Shown: in pieces, positions 25,237 through 32,534 of the stretch
Numbering within the stretch: position 1 is the stretch's first letter
Layout of the letters: the number at the start of each line of letters is the position of its first letter
From: Oscillospiraceae bacterium
GTDB lineage: Bacteria; Bacillota; Clostridia; Oscillospirales; Oscillospiraceae
NCBI GenBank assembly: GCA_017512485.1
Contig: JAFWGE010000010.1
Coordinates: forward strand, 1-50,866
Length of the DNA stretch: 50,866 nt
Direction: 5' to 3'
Notes under the pieces: model-generated
What the model was told of the DNA's origin: nothing
The model's input: only the letters and a program-made list of their open reading frames with translations
Databases searched by the model: none
Position numbers and translations under genes: made by a program

Positions 25237-26394
25237 ATGAGGACCATAGACGAACGTGTAGAGTCCATAATACCCGAGATAAGGGCGCTGAGCCACGAGA
25301 TACACGAGAACCCCGAACCCGGGAACCGGGAGTACCGCGCCGTCAGTTTGCTCACCGGGGAACTGGAGAGGCACGGTTTCGAGACGGAGCGGGGAGTATG
25401 CGGCCTGGAGACCGCTTTTATGGCCTGCTGTAAAGGGAAAAAACCGGGGAGGACAGTGGCCTTTCTGGCGGAATACGACGCCCTGCCCGGCCTGGGGCAC
25501 GGCTGCGGACACAATATGATCGGCGCCCTGGCCGCCGCCTGCGCCATTGCACTGAAGGATGCCGTGGACGAGTACGGCGGCGAGGTCAGGGTGATAGGGG
25601 CGCCCGCGGAGGAGACCACGGGGGGCAAGGTGGTGCTGGCACAGGCGGGAATATACGACGGCCTTGACGCCGCTATGATGGCCCACCCCTCAGGCAGCCA
25701 CGCCGCCAGCGGCTCCATGAACGCCATAGACTCCAGAAGGTTCGAGTTTTTTGGAAGGAGCGCCCACGCCGCGGGAGCGCCGGAGGATGGTATAAACGCC
25801 CTCAACGCCGTGATAGAGACTTTTAACGCCATTAACGCCCTGCGCCAGCACATACTGCCCACGGCCAGGGTGCACGGGGTAATAAAGGACGGCGGCAAAG
25901 CGGCCAATATAGTTCCCGATTACGCCATGGCCGAGTTCTACATACGCGCCGCGGATTCTGTTTATCTGAAAGAATTGAGCGAAAAGGTGCAGAACTGCGC
26001 CAGGGCGGCGGCGCTGGCAACGGGGTGCGGACTCAATATAACCAACTTTGAAGGGTGCTACGACGACCTGCTTACCAATGAGACCCTGTCACGGAGGGCA
26101 GTGAGATACACTCAGGAGTACGGGGCAGCGCAAAAGCTCCTTCCGCGCGTATCCGCGGCCTCTTCCGATATTGGCAACGTAAGCCACCGGTGCCCCACGA
26201 TACATCAGTGGTTCGACGTTACCGGAGATCCGTCCGTAGACGTACATACGCCGGAACTTTGCGCCTGTGCCGACTCGGACTACGGATATGAGCAGATGTT
26301 CATCGTGGTCAGGGCTTTTGTCGCTGCCGCGGAAGACCTGTTGGGGGACGGAGATTTTGCGGCGGCGGTCAGGCGGGAATTTGAAGGCAAATAA
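25237..26394 (+). CDS. M20 family amidohydrolase (AbgB/PM20D2-like)
   Basis: A 385-residue zinc amidohydrolase. Metal-binding motifs are AFLAEYDALPGLGHGCGHN around residues 70-90, ending with the His of GCGHN, and PAEETTGGK with the catalytic Glu pair. A dimerisation domain follows (about 165-280), including RSAHAAGAPEDGINALNA. The C-terminal part has ASSDIGNVSHRCPTIH. Relatives cleave N-acyl or p-aminobenzoyl-glutamate type amides or aminoacyl dipeptides. It follows an AEC carrier, which may import or export the substrate. A strong terminator follows the gene. Confidence 0.9.
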   Translation: MRTIDERVESIIPEIRALSHEIHENPEPGNREYRAVSLLTGELERHGFETERGVCGLETAFMACCKGKKPGRTVAFLAEYDALPGLGHGCGHNMIGALAAACAIALKDAVDEYGGEVRVIGAPAEETTGGKVVLAQAGIYDGLDAAMMAHPSGSHAASGSMNAIDSRRFEFFGRSAHAAGAPEDGINALNAVIETFNAINALRQHILPTARVHGVIKDGGKAANIVPDYAMAEFYIRAADSVYLKELSEKVQNCARAAALATGCGLNITNFEGCYDDLLTNETLSRRAVRYTQEYGAAQKLLPRVSAASSDIGNVSHRCPTIHQWFDVTGDPSVDVHTPELCACADSDYGYEQMFIVVRAFVAAAEDLLGDGDFAAAVRREFEGK

Positions 26395-26544
26395 CGCGGG
26401 ACTAAATATCCGGGGTGATCTTCCGTGGAGGGCCGGGAGACGCTGCGCGGACGGCGGATGCTGCCGAAGCTTTTATATTGCCTTTGTCACAGATATTGCC
26501 CGTGTTGTTTGAATTGCTGTTTCCCCGGAGGATGTAAATAAGAT

Positions 26545-26586
26545 ACCGCCGGCCGGATCCGTATTGGATCCGGCCGGCGGTCTTTT
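26545..26586. terminator. Terminator between M20 and CbiK genes
   Basis: Near-perfect 16-bp stem ACCGCCGGCCGGATCC / GGATCCGGCCGGCGGT (26545-26581) followed by CTTTT. It lies between convergent genes. Confidence 0.85.
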
Positions 26587-26635
26587 CCGCGTCGCCGCGG
26601 TCGTTATAGATAGCTATTGAGGGTCTGTGGCTCGC

Positions 26636-28441
26636 TTATTTGGACAGAGCCTCAGCGGGCAGGCTGTCGGCACGGAAGAGCAGGGTGCGGGCATACCACT
26701 GATCCTTGTTCTTGCTGTAGGCCGCGAAGGAAAGACCCTTATCCAGAGCCTCTACAGGTACCTCAAAGGTGAAAGCGCCGTCGGCGTCCTCTTTATATGC
26801 TATGAAATCGCTGTCCGCAGCGGCGGCTATCTTGTCGGTGCCGTCAGCGAACATCCAGGTGTAGCTCTTGCCGCTCAAAGTCAGCACGGCGGTCATCTTT
26901 CCGCTTTTGACAGTGAGCTTCGCGTTGGTAATGCGGAACATGGAGGAGCTGGATTTGACCTCGACGTCGTAGGTGCCGTCTTTTACCTTGTCGCCGGTGA
27001 TGGCGGTCATTCCCTCTTCCTCAACATCCTTGACAGCGGTGTAGTCGGTCTTGTCAGCCAGATCGCGGGTAGGCATGGATGAATTGGCCGCGGGGGCGTC
27101 CTTGCCGATGGCTGCTTTCAGGTGCTCGACCAGCAGCTGCTGGATCTCAGGGAACTCACCGAGACCGCGCAGCAGGCACTGCACTTCGATACCCTCGGCC
27201 TCGAACATGGTCTTCCAGCTGTCCTCATCGCCGGCCATGTCGTTGTTGGCGTGGTCGCCGGCAACGATCATCAGGGGCTCAAGTACGACCTTGGTGTACC
27301 CTGCGGCCTTGACGGCCTTCACAACGTCCTCCAGGGAGGGCTCAGCTTCAACGGTGCCGATGAAGTAATCCTTGAAGCCCTTGGCGGTAAGCTTGGACTG
27401 GATATCCGCATAGACATGGTTGGAAGCGGCTTCGGTGCCATGGCCCATGAAGCAGATGGCAGTTTTGCCGTCCAGATATTCTTTTGTGCCGTCGGTGATG
27501 GTCTTGATAACGGTGTCGTAGTCTTTATCGCTGGTGAGTATGGGCGCGCCCAGGACGATCTTGTCGAACTTGCTCTCGTATTTGGCGAGCTCATTCTTGA
27601 CGTCGGTGTACTCAAAGCCGTCCATCAGATGGGTGGGCTGAACGAGCAGGTTCTTAACGCCGTTTGCCACAGCGCGGTCAAGGGCCTCGTTGAGATCGTC
27701 GATCGTGACGTCGTCACGCCTGGCGATATGATCGATAACTATATTGGCGGTGAATCCGCGGCGGACGCTGTAATCGGGGAAGGCCTTCTCCATGGCTTCC
27801 TCAATGGCGCCTATGGTCACGCGGCGGGAATTGTTGAAGCTGGTACCGAAGGAGATGACCAGGACCTCAGTGGCGCCGATGCCGTCCTCATTGCGGGCTT
27901 TGTCCAGGGAGGCGTCGCCGGTGGTCCAGTCTTCATCCTCTTCCTGCTCATCCACCAGCATGGTGCGGGTGGGTTCGTCGTAATGTACATAGAAGTGGGC
28001 TACCTGGCCAAGCTCGCGCAGACGGAAGAAGTTCACTCCGCCTATGTTGTAGACGGTCACGCCGGTGACGGTCTCGCCGTCCACCACGAGGGACTGGCGG
28101 GTGGCTACTGCGGTGGCGCTGTTGTCCACGCCCAGCTTGAGCTCGGTGCCGTTCTTGTGGGTGTAGGCGGTGCCGGTGGTGACGATCATGGCGTTGGCAG
28201 CCTGATCATAGTCCACGTCGAACTGGCTTTCGGTGCCGTTGAGCAGCTCGGCCAGGTCGCGCAGCTTGAAGTAGTTGTAGCCGTCGATGTTGTACTTTTC
28301 GCAGTCAACAGCTTCTCCATTGACCTTGAGGTTCTGGTTGCTGAGCACTATCCTCGCGGCGAACGCGGGAGCGCAGAGACTTACCAGCAACATCAGGACG
28401 ATGGCGAGAGAAAGAACTGCTTTTGTGGAGGTTCGTTTCAT
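26636..28441 (-). CDS. cbiK: Secreted CbiK-type sirohydrochlorin cobaltochelatase with surface domains
   Basis: A 601-residue exported protein. A signal peptide (1-28, ending CAPAFA) is followed by a copper-amine-oxidase N-terminal-like domain (about 30-165), then a full CbiK chelatase domain (about 190-447) starting VLVISFGTS. The catalytic residues of CbiK are kept: His334 in FMGHGTE, the Glu of GTVEAEP (365) and His397 in VAGDHANNDMA. A C-terminal beta-rich domain (about 480-600) begins DGTYDVEVKSSSS. CbiK normally inserts cobalt in the cytoplasm; an exported form suggests metal or tetrapyrrole handling at the surface, as for the periplasmic heme-binding CbiK of Desulfovibrio. Downstream of a cobalamin riboswitch and a repeat-rich surface protein. 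Confidence 0.85.
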   Translation of the reverse strand: MKRTSTKAVLSLAIVLMLLVSLCAPAFAARIVLSNQNLKVNGEAVDCEKYNIDGYNYFKLRDLAELLNGTESQFDVDYDQAANAMIVTTGTAYTHKNGTELKLGVDNSATAVATRQSLVVDGETVTGVTVYNIGGVNFFRLRELGQVAHFYVHYDEPTRTMLVDEQEEDEDWTTGDASLDKARNEDGIGATEVLVISFGTSFNNSRRVTIGAIEEAMEKAFPDYSVRRGFTANIVIDHIARRDDVTIDDLNEALDRAVANGVKNLLVQPTHLMDGFEYTDVKNELAKYESKFDKIVLGAPILTSDKDYDTVIKTITDGTKEYLDGKTAICFMGHGTEAASNHVYADIQSKLTAKGFKDYFIGTVEAEPSLEDVVKAVKAAGYTKVVLEPLMIVAGDHANNDMAGDEDSWKTMFEAEGIEVQCLLRGLGEFPEIQQLLVEHLKAAIGKDAPAANSSMPTRDLADKTDYTAVKDVEEEGMTAITGDKVKDGTYDVEVKSSSSMFRITNAKLTVKSGKMTAVLTLSGKSYTWMFADGTDKIAAAADSDFIAYKEDADGAFTFEVPVEALDKGLSFAAYSKNKDQWYARTLLFRADSLPAEALSK

Positions 28442-28469
28442 GTCTTTCCATTCCTTTCTTTAATTAACG

Positions 28470-28508
28470 CAAAAACCGGCAAGGCAAAACGTGATGGGAA
28501 CCGGTTTT
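28470..28508 (-). terminator. Terminator/attenuator between surface protein and cbiK genes
   Basis: AAAACCGG / CCGGTTTT stem (28472-28508) followed on the minus strand by TTTTGCGTTAATT. It would reduce read-through into the CbiK gene, unless that gene has its own promoter; none is obvious. Confidence 0.55.
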
Positions 28509-28554
28509 AAGCGCCGTTTGATTTATGACGCCGCCCTGGGCGGGCGGAGGGTCA

Positions 28555-29406
28555 TTATTTCTTTTTCCGCAGGATCAGCGCGGCAGCGGCAGCGATGACG
28601 ACGACCGCGGCAACGATAATTATTACCGTCACGGTGCCGGACTTCCCTGCGGTATCTGCCTTGTACGGCGCGGGTATGGCCGAGGAGTCCGGGGCGGCCT
28701 GCGCGGCCTTGTCGGAGCCGTCTTCCGCAGGCTCCGCGGAAGGTGCTGCCGTGGGCTCCGCGGACGGTGTTGCCGCAGGTTCCGCGGACGGTGTTGCCGC
28801 AGGTTCCGCGGAGGGCGTGGGTGTGGATTCCGCGGAGGGCGTGGGTGTGGGTTCTGCCGACGGCGTGGGTGTGGGCTCCGCGGAGGGTGTGGGCGTGGGC
28901 TCGGCCGACGGCGTGGGCGTGGGCTCCGCGGAGGGTGTGGGCGTGGGCTCGGCAGAAGGTTCGTCCAGCTCTGCCGCCTGCGGTATGGAGGAATCGTCTA
29001 TGAAAATGACGTAGTCCACAGTCACGGGGGAGGACATGCCGGAGGTGAGCATGGAGACCTCCACACTGCCCAGATCGGGCACCGGCACGCGGTAGAACGA
29101 GGCAGTGAAGTTTTCCTCGTCAAGTACGGGCTCTACGGTGCCCAAGGAGGTCCTTACCCAGTCGTACTGTGGGGGATGGTTCCTGGGGTCGACGCGTTCA
29201 ATCGTGAAATCCACAAAGAGTTCCCCGCCCTCCACGTGAACGGTGGCCGTATCCCAGGCAACATTGTGGCGGCCCAGTCCCTCAATGGAAAACGGGACGG
29301 TGTAATCGCCGTCTGCATAGGAAGCGGCGCGGGCGGGAGCGGCAAAAGCAACGGCCAGGACCGCGCACAGCGCAGTAAGCAAGAACAGACGAATATGTTT
29401 CATCAT
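28555..29406 (-). CDS. Repeat-rich surface protein, cobalamin-riboswitch controlled
   Basis: About 283 residues. A signal peptide (ALCAVLAVAFAAPARA) is followed by a beta-rich extracellular domain (about 30-140, YADGDYTVPFSIEGLGRHNVA...), a Pro/Ser/Glu/Thr spacer of some nine to ten octapeptide repeats (PSAEPTPT), a membrane helix and a final LRKKK anchor. The beta domain resembles NEAT-like or other ligand-binding sandwiches, but I cannot assign it. GGAGGT lies four bases before ATG 29406. The upstream cobalamin riboswitch implies a role in corrinoid, cobalt or heme-like uptake together with the CbiK protein. Confidence 0.75.
   Translation of the reverse strand: MMKHIRLFLLTALCAVLAVAFAAPARAASYADGDYTVPFSIEGLGRHNVAWDTATVHVEGGELFVDFTIERVDPRNHPPQYDWVRTSLGTVEPVLDEENFTASFYRVPVPDLGSVEVSMLTSGMSSPVTVDYVIFIDDSSIPQAAELDEPSAEPTPTPSAEPTPTPSAEPTPTPSAEPTPTPSAEPTPTPSAESTPTPSAEPAATPSAEPAATPSAEPTAAPSAEPAEDGSDKAAQAAPDSSAIPAPYKADTAGKSGTVTVIIIVAAVVVIAAAAALILRKKK
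28738..28962. repeat. 24-bp tandem repeats encoding PSAEPTPT octapeptides
   Basis: About nine to ten units of GGCTCCGCGGAGGGTGTGGG-CGTG type, partly degenerate at the left end (AAT/AAP variants). They sit inside a coding region and form a rod-like wall spacer; copy number is prone to slippage. Confidence 0.85.
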
Positions 29407-29463
29407 GCTTACCTCCAAAGAAAAATGATAAGGACTCCGCGGACGGCCGGCATGTGTCCCGCG

Positions 29464-29493
29464 CAAAAAAATGCACTGTTCCGAAAAGAACAG
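29464..29493 (-). terminator. Expression-platform terminator of the cobalamin riboswitch
   Basis: CTGTTC / GAACAG stem (29476-29493) followed on the minus strand by TGCATTTTTTT, located between the riboswitch and the surface-protein start codon. It fits transcription termination when cobalamin is bound. Confidence 0.7.
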
Positions 29494-29581
29494 CGGCGTA
29501 AAACAAATCGGCCGCAGCGGAGATGACGCCCTCTGTTCCGAAACTGCGGGGCACACAGGACGTATATCCCATGCGGTCCCT

Positions 29582-29790
29582 TGCAGAGCAAGTCTTCTGA
29601 CTGGCGATCCGGGAAAATGCTCCCACGTCCCTGTCTTACCTTCTCATACGTCTGTACGTACAATGGCTGGCTTTGACCAAACGGATGTCTTCCGCTTCAG
29701 AAGGGACTCTCGCGTACAGCACCGGTCGTGCAGGGTATGCCCCGGAACGGGGCCCCCTATTCCTTTTAACCGCGGCCTGACCTTCCCGGC
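29582..29790 (-). ncRNA. Cobalamin (B12) riboswitch
   Basis: On the minus strand the region has the elements of the class in order: TTAAAAGGAATAGGGG near the 5' side, then CCGGTGCTGTACGCGAGAGT, GCCAGCCATTGTACG (the GCCACTG region), and the B12 box GCCAGTCAGAAGACTTGCTC near the 3' end (29585-29604). A strong promoter lies upstream and a terminator downstream. It would switch off the surface protein (and CbiK, if read through) when adenosylcobalamin or related corrinoids are plentiful. Confidence 0.85.
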
Positions 29791-29905
29791 GGAAGGTCTT
29801 TACGGCTGAGCGGCTACACTGCAGCAGTATATATTTGGTTTTCTGCCCGGCGCGCCGGTTTGCGTCGGCGCCGGACGTCTGGATAACGCTTTAGATATCT
29901 TTTAT

Positions 29906-29934
29906 ATATTAAATCAAAAACGTGTCATAGTCAA
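29906..29934 (-). promoter_or_regulatory. Promoter of the riboswitch transcript
   Basis: On the minus strand TTGACT (29929-29934), 17-base spacer, TAATAT (29906-29911). About 110 bases upstream of the riboswitch core. Between them a CCGGCGC...GCGCCGG hairpin lies at 29847-29874. Confidence 0.65.
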
Positions 29935-30078
29935 GGAAAAAGCCATGGTAAAAGCGTAAGAAAAGCGGCGCGAAAGGGGACCGATAATGTGCAAAAACGT
30001 CACGTCGGCTCACAGATATTGCCGGGGGAACGCGGATCACGGATATTTGGCGACTGCCAGTGAGCGCCCGCAGCGGGC

Positions 30079-30687
30079 TTATCCGTTCTTGCGGGACTTT
30101 TCCGCTTCCAGAGAAGCCGGAGAGCGGTAATAGGGGTTCGCAACGTCCGGTCTTGCGCTGCCGGGGACGAGGGTGCCGTCCACCAGCATCCCGGCCACCC
30201 GCCCGGTGCACCATGCCACTACGGAGGCGTCGTGGGAAGAGCCGTCGTGGGCATTGTATGCGTCCAGGCCGTCCTTTGTTTTCCAGTCATAGGCAGCGCC
30301 CATGTTGTGGGTGAGCACCTCGCTGCACAGCACCCCGCCGTATTCCTTTTCAAAATCGTCCATGACGGTGCGGATAAGGGCGTGGCAGTCCTCGTAATAG
30401 CCGCCGAAATCGTCGGCGGGCCGTCCGTAAAACAGGCTCACGGCGAAAGCCGTCGCGGAGAGGGCCCCGCAGGTCCCTTTCAGTGAGATGCAGCATCCCC
30501 CGGCCAGGCCGAAGCAGCCTTTTATCATCTCCTGGGTTATGCCCATATCCGGGAAGACTTCGCGCAGGGCGTTAAGGACGCTCTGTACACAGTTGCCGTA
30601 CTTCATTTCCGTGGCATAAGCCAGTTCCCGGGCCTTGTTCACGAGAGCCTCTTTTTCCCGGTCGGGCAGAGCGGAATAGTTTTTCAT
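30079..30687 (-). CDS. C_GCAxxG_C_C family protein (copy 2)
   Basis: A 202-residue probable redox protein. YGNCVQSVLNAL near residue 29 is the GCAxxG-type element, and CFGLAGGCCISLKGTCGALSA is the central Cys/Gly stretch with four cysteines, fuller than in copy 1 (17713). Further cysteines occur in EDCHALI and VLCSEVL. GGAGG lies seven bases before ATG 30687. It is the last gene of the glycyl radical operon, 80 bases after the SDR gene. Members often accompany anaerobic catabolic enzymes; function unknown. The 29935-30078 gap beyond its 3' end shows no feature I can support. Confidence 0.82.
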   Translation of the reverse strand: MKNYSALPDREKEALVNKARELAYATEMKYGNCVQSVLNALREVFPDMGITQEMIKGCFGLAGGCCISLKGTCGALSATAFAVSLFYGRPADDFGGYYEDCHALIRTVMDDFEKEYGGVLCSEVLTHNMGAAYDWKTKDGLDAYNAHDGSSHDASVVAWCTGRVAGMLVDGTLVPGSARPDVANPYYRSPASLEAEKSRKNG

Positions 30688-30767
30688 AAGTATAACCTCC
30701 GGACCGCCCGGCACCGAACCCGGCGGGCGGCGACGTACTTTGAACTCATTCTGAATTGCCGGGCTGC

Positions 30768-31544
30768 TCAGCCCAGGGTCATGCCGCCGTCGGCCAGCCA
30801 GTTGGAGCCGTTTACGTATGACGCCTCGTCCGAGCAAAGGAAGACCACGATGCCGGCGATCTCGTCGGGCTCGGCCGGTCGGCCCATGGGACCGAAAGTG
30901 ACGTTCTCCATGGGATCATCGTAAGTGGACTCATACTGCTTTAGGATGCGGCGGAACATGGCGGTGTTCACCCATCCCGGGGAGACAGAATTTACACGCA
31001 CGCCGTTGCCGCCGTTTTCATTGGCGGCGTTTTTGGTCATCTGTATAATCGCGGCCTTGGAGGCGCCGTAGGCTATCTCTCCCTGGTAGCCGAACATCCC
31101 GGATACGGACCCGAAATTTACTACGGCCCCGTACCTTTGGGCCTGCATGACCGGGAGGACGGCGCGCATCATGAGCAGTGTGCCCATGGCGTTTACGGAA
31201 AAGACTTTTTCCGCCAGCCTGACGTCATACTCCTCTGTGCGGCTGTTGTTGGGACCCTCGATACCCGCCAGGTTGACAAGGAAATCTATACGGCCGAATT
31301 CTTCCGTTATCCTGCCTATCGCCCCGGCGACGCTGTCCGGGTCGGACACGTCCGCGGCGGCGCAGAGGTAACTGCCCTCTTCCAGACCCAGGTCCCGGGC
31401 TGCCCCGGCGACCGCGTCCTCGCGTATATCCAACAGGACTACCCTGGCCCCGCCGTCGGCGAACCGCCTGACGATGGCCCTGCCCATCTCGCCCCCGGCG
31501 CCGGTGACCACGGCAACTCTGCCGCTGAAATCGTAGTTCTTCAT
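30768..31544 (-). CDS. SDR family NAD(P)-dependent oxidoreductase
   Basis: A 258-residue classical short-chain dehydrogenase. TGAGGEMG (residues 14-21) binds the cofactor. Asp39 in LLDIRE at the end of strand 2 favours NAD(H). NLAGIEG corresponds to the NNAG motif, with the catalytic Ser in NFGSVSGM and Tyr-x3-Lys in YGASK. The C-terminus NWLADGGMTLG is typical. The start overlaps the stop of the activase gene (ATGA), so the two are coupled. It likely oxidises a hydroxyl or reduces a ketone in the pathway of the glycyl radical enzyme. Confidence 0.92.
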   Translation of the reverse strand: MKNYDFSGRVAVVTGAGGEMGRAIVRRFADGGARVVLLDIREDAVAGAARDLGLEEGSYLCAAADVSDPDSVAGAIGRITEEFGRIDFLVNLAGIEGPNNSRTEEYDVRLAEKVFSVNAMGTLLMMRAVLPVMQAQRYGAVVNFGSVSGMFGYQGEIAYGASKAAIIQMTKNAANENGGNGVRVNSVSPGWVNTAMFRRILKQYESTYDDPMENVTFGPMGRPAEPDEIAGIVVFLCSDEASYVNGSNWLADGGMTLG

Positions 31545-32521
31545 GGCCTGTGACCCTCTTCCTTCTCGGTGTCGTCTTTCCGCTCCTGCCGGCCGGAGCC
31601 CCGCGCTGCGCCGGAGATCACGGCGTCCATGTCGGCGCTGTCGCGCAGATATGCCTGTATTTCCAGCAGTCTCCCGTCCGGCGGGGGAGAAAAAGTCTCG
31701 GGGACGCCGCCGATATTGCGCGCTTTCGAATTGCCCAGGTCGTGATACGGCAGCAGCGTCACACGTCCCAGCCCCTGTTCCCGGAAGAACTTTCCGGCGG
31801 CCTCAATAATGGCGGGGGAGTCGTTGACCCCGCTTATAAGGGGCATGCGCATGGTGATCTTGTCCCTTACGGAAGGGTCTGAGGCCAGGAGCCGCAGATT
31901 GGCAAGGATGGAGGTATTCGACCGGCCGGTATACGCTGTGTGGACTGCGTCGTCCATGCACTTCATGTCGTAGAGAATGTCGGTGACCTCCGCCCTGCGC
32001 GCCATGGCGAAGAGCGCGTCCCCGTCGCCGAAGCCGGAGGTGTCGAGACACACTCCCACGCCTTCGCGCCCGGCGATGTCGATGAGAGCGTTCACAAAAT
32101 CGGCGTGGGAGAGCAGTTCGCCGCCGCTGACAGTCATGCCGCCGCCGGTGAGGTCGTAGAAATCCCTGTCCTTGAGGACCTCGCTCATCACCTCTTCGGC
32201 GCTCATTTGAGCGGCCACCGAACGTATGGCCTCCGCCCAGCAGAAATCCGTGCATTCAAGGCACAGGTCGCATTTTTCGCGGTCTATACGTACGATGTTC
32301 TCTTCGTCAGTATATACGGCGCCCGTGTGGCAGTGGGTCAGGCAATACCCGCAGTGAATACAGCCGGAGGGCATAAGTATGAGCTGCCGTCCGAAACTTA
32401 TCAGCTCCGGGTTGTGGCACCACCGGCACCGCAGTGGGCAGCCCTTGAGGAATACCGTGGTGCGTATACCGGGGCCGTCCTCTGTGGAAAACTTCTGTAT
32501 GCTTCCGATGAGCGCTTTCAT
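31541..32521 (-). CDS. Glycyl radical enzyme activase (radical SAM)
   Basis: A 326-residue activating enzyme that uses S-adenosylmethionine and a 4Fe-4S cluster to abstract hydrogen from the glycine of its partner. The radical SAM motif is C28-x3-C32-x2-C35 (GCPLRCRWC), with the GGE motif at SGGELL. Two inserted ferredoxin sets, C54-x2-C-x2-C-x3-C and C84-x2-C-x2-C-x3-C, are typical of activases for dehydratase- and decarboxylase-type enzymes and absent from pyruvate formate-lyase activase. GGGGAG precedes ATG 32521. It lies 13 bases after the glycyl radical enzyme gene. Confidence 0.95.
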   Translation of the reverse strand: MKALIGSIQKFSTEDGPGIRTTVFLKGCPLRCRWCHNPELISFGRQLILMPSGCIHCGYCLTHCHTGAVYTDEENIVRIDREKCDLCLECTDFCWAEAIRSVAAQMSAEEVMSEVLKDRDFYDLTGGGMTVSGGELLSHADFVNALIDIAGREGVGVCLDTSGFGDGDALFAMARRAEVTDILYDMKCMDDAVHTAYTGRSNTSILANLRLLASDPSVRDKITMRMPLISGVNDSPAIIEAAGKFFREQGLGRVTLLPYHDLGNSKARNIGGVPETFSPPPDGRLLEIQAYLRDSADMDAVISGAARGSGRQERKDDTEKEEGHRP

Positions 32522-32534
32522 GCCCCGCTCCCCG

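Noticed and set aside
27122..28510. Plus-strand open frame opposite cbiK
   Set aside because: Antisense shadow; Gly/Val/His-rich with no motif. The minus-strand gene has a signal peptide, domains and an RBS.
28738..28962. Possible CRISPR array
   Set aside because: Units are 24 bp with no unique spacers and are in frame with an octapeptide in a surface protein.
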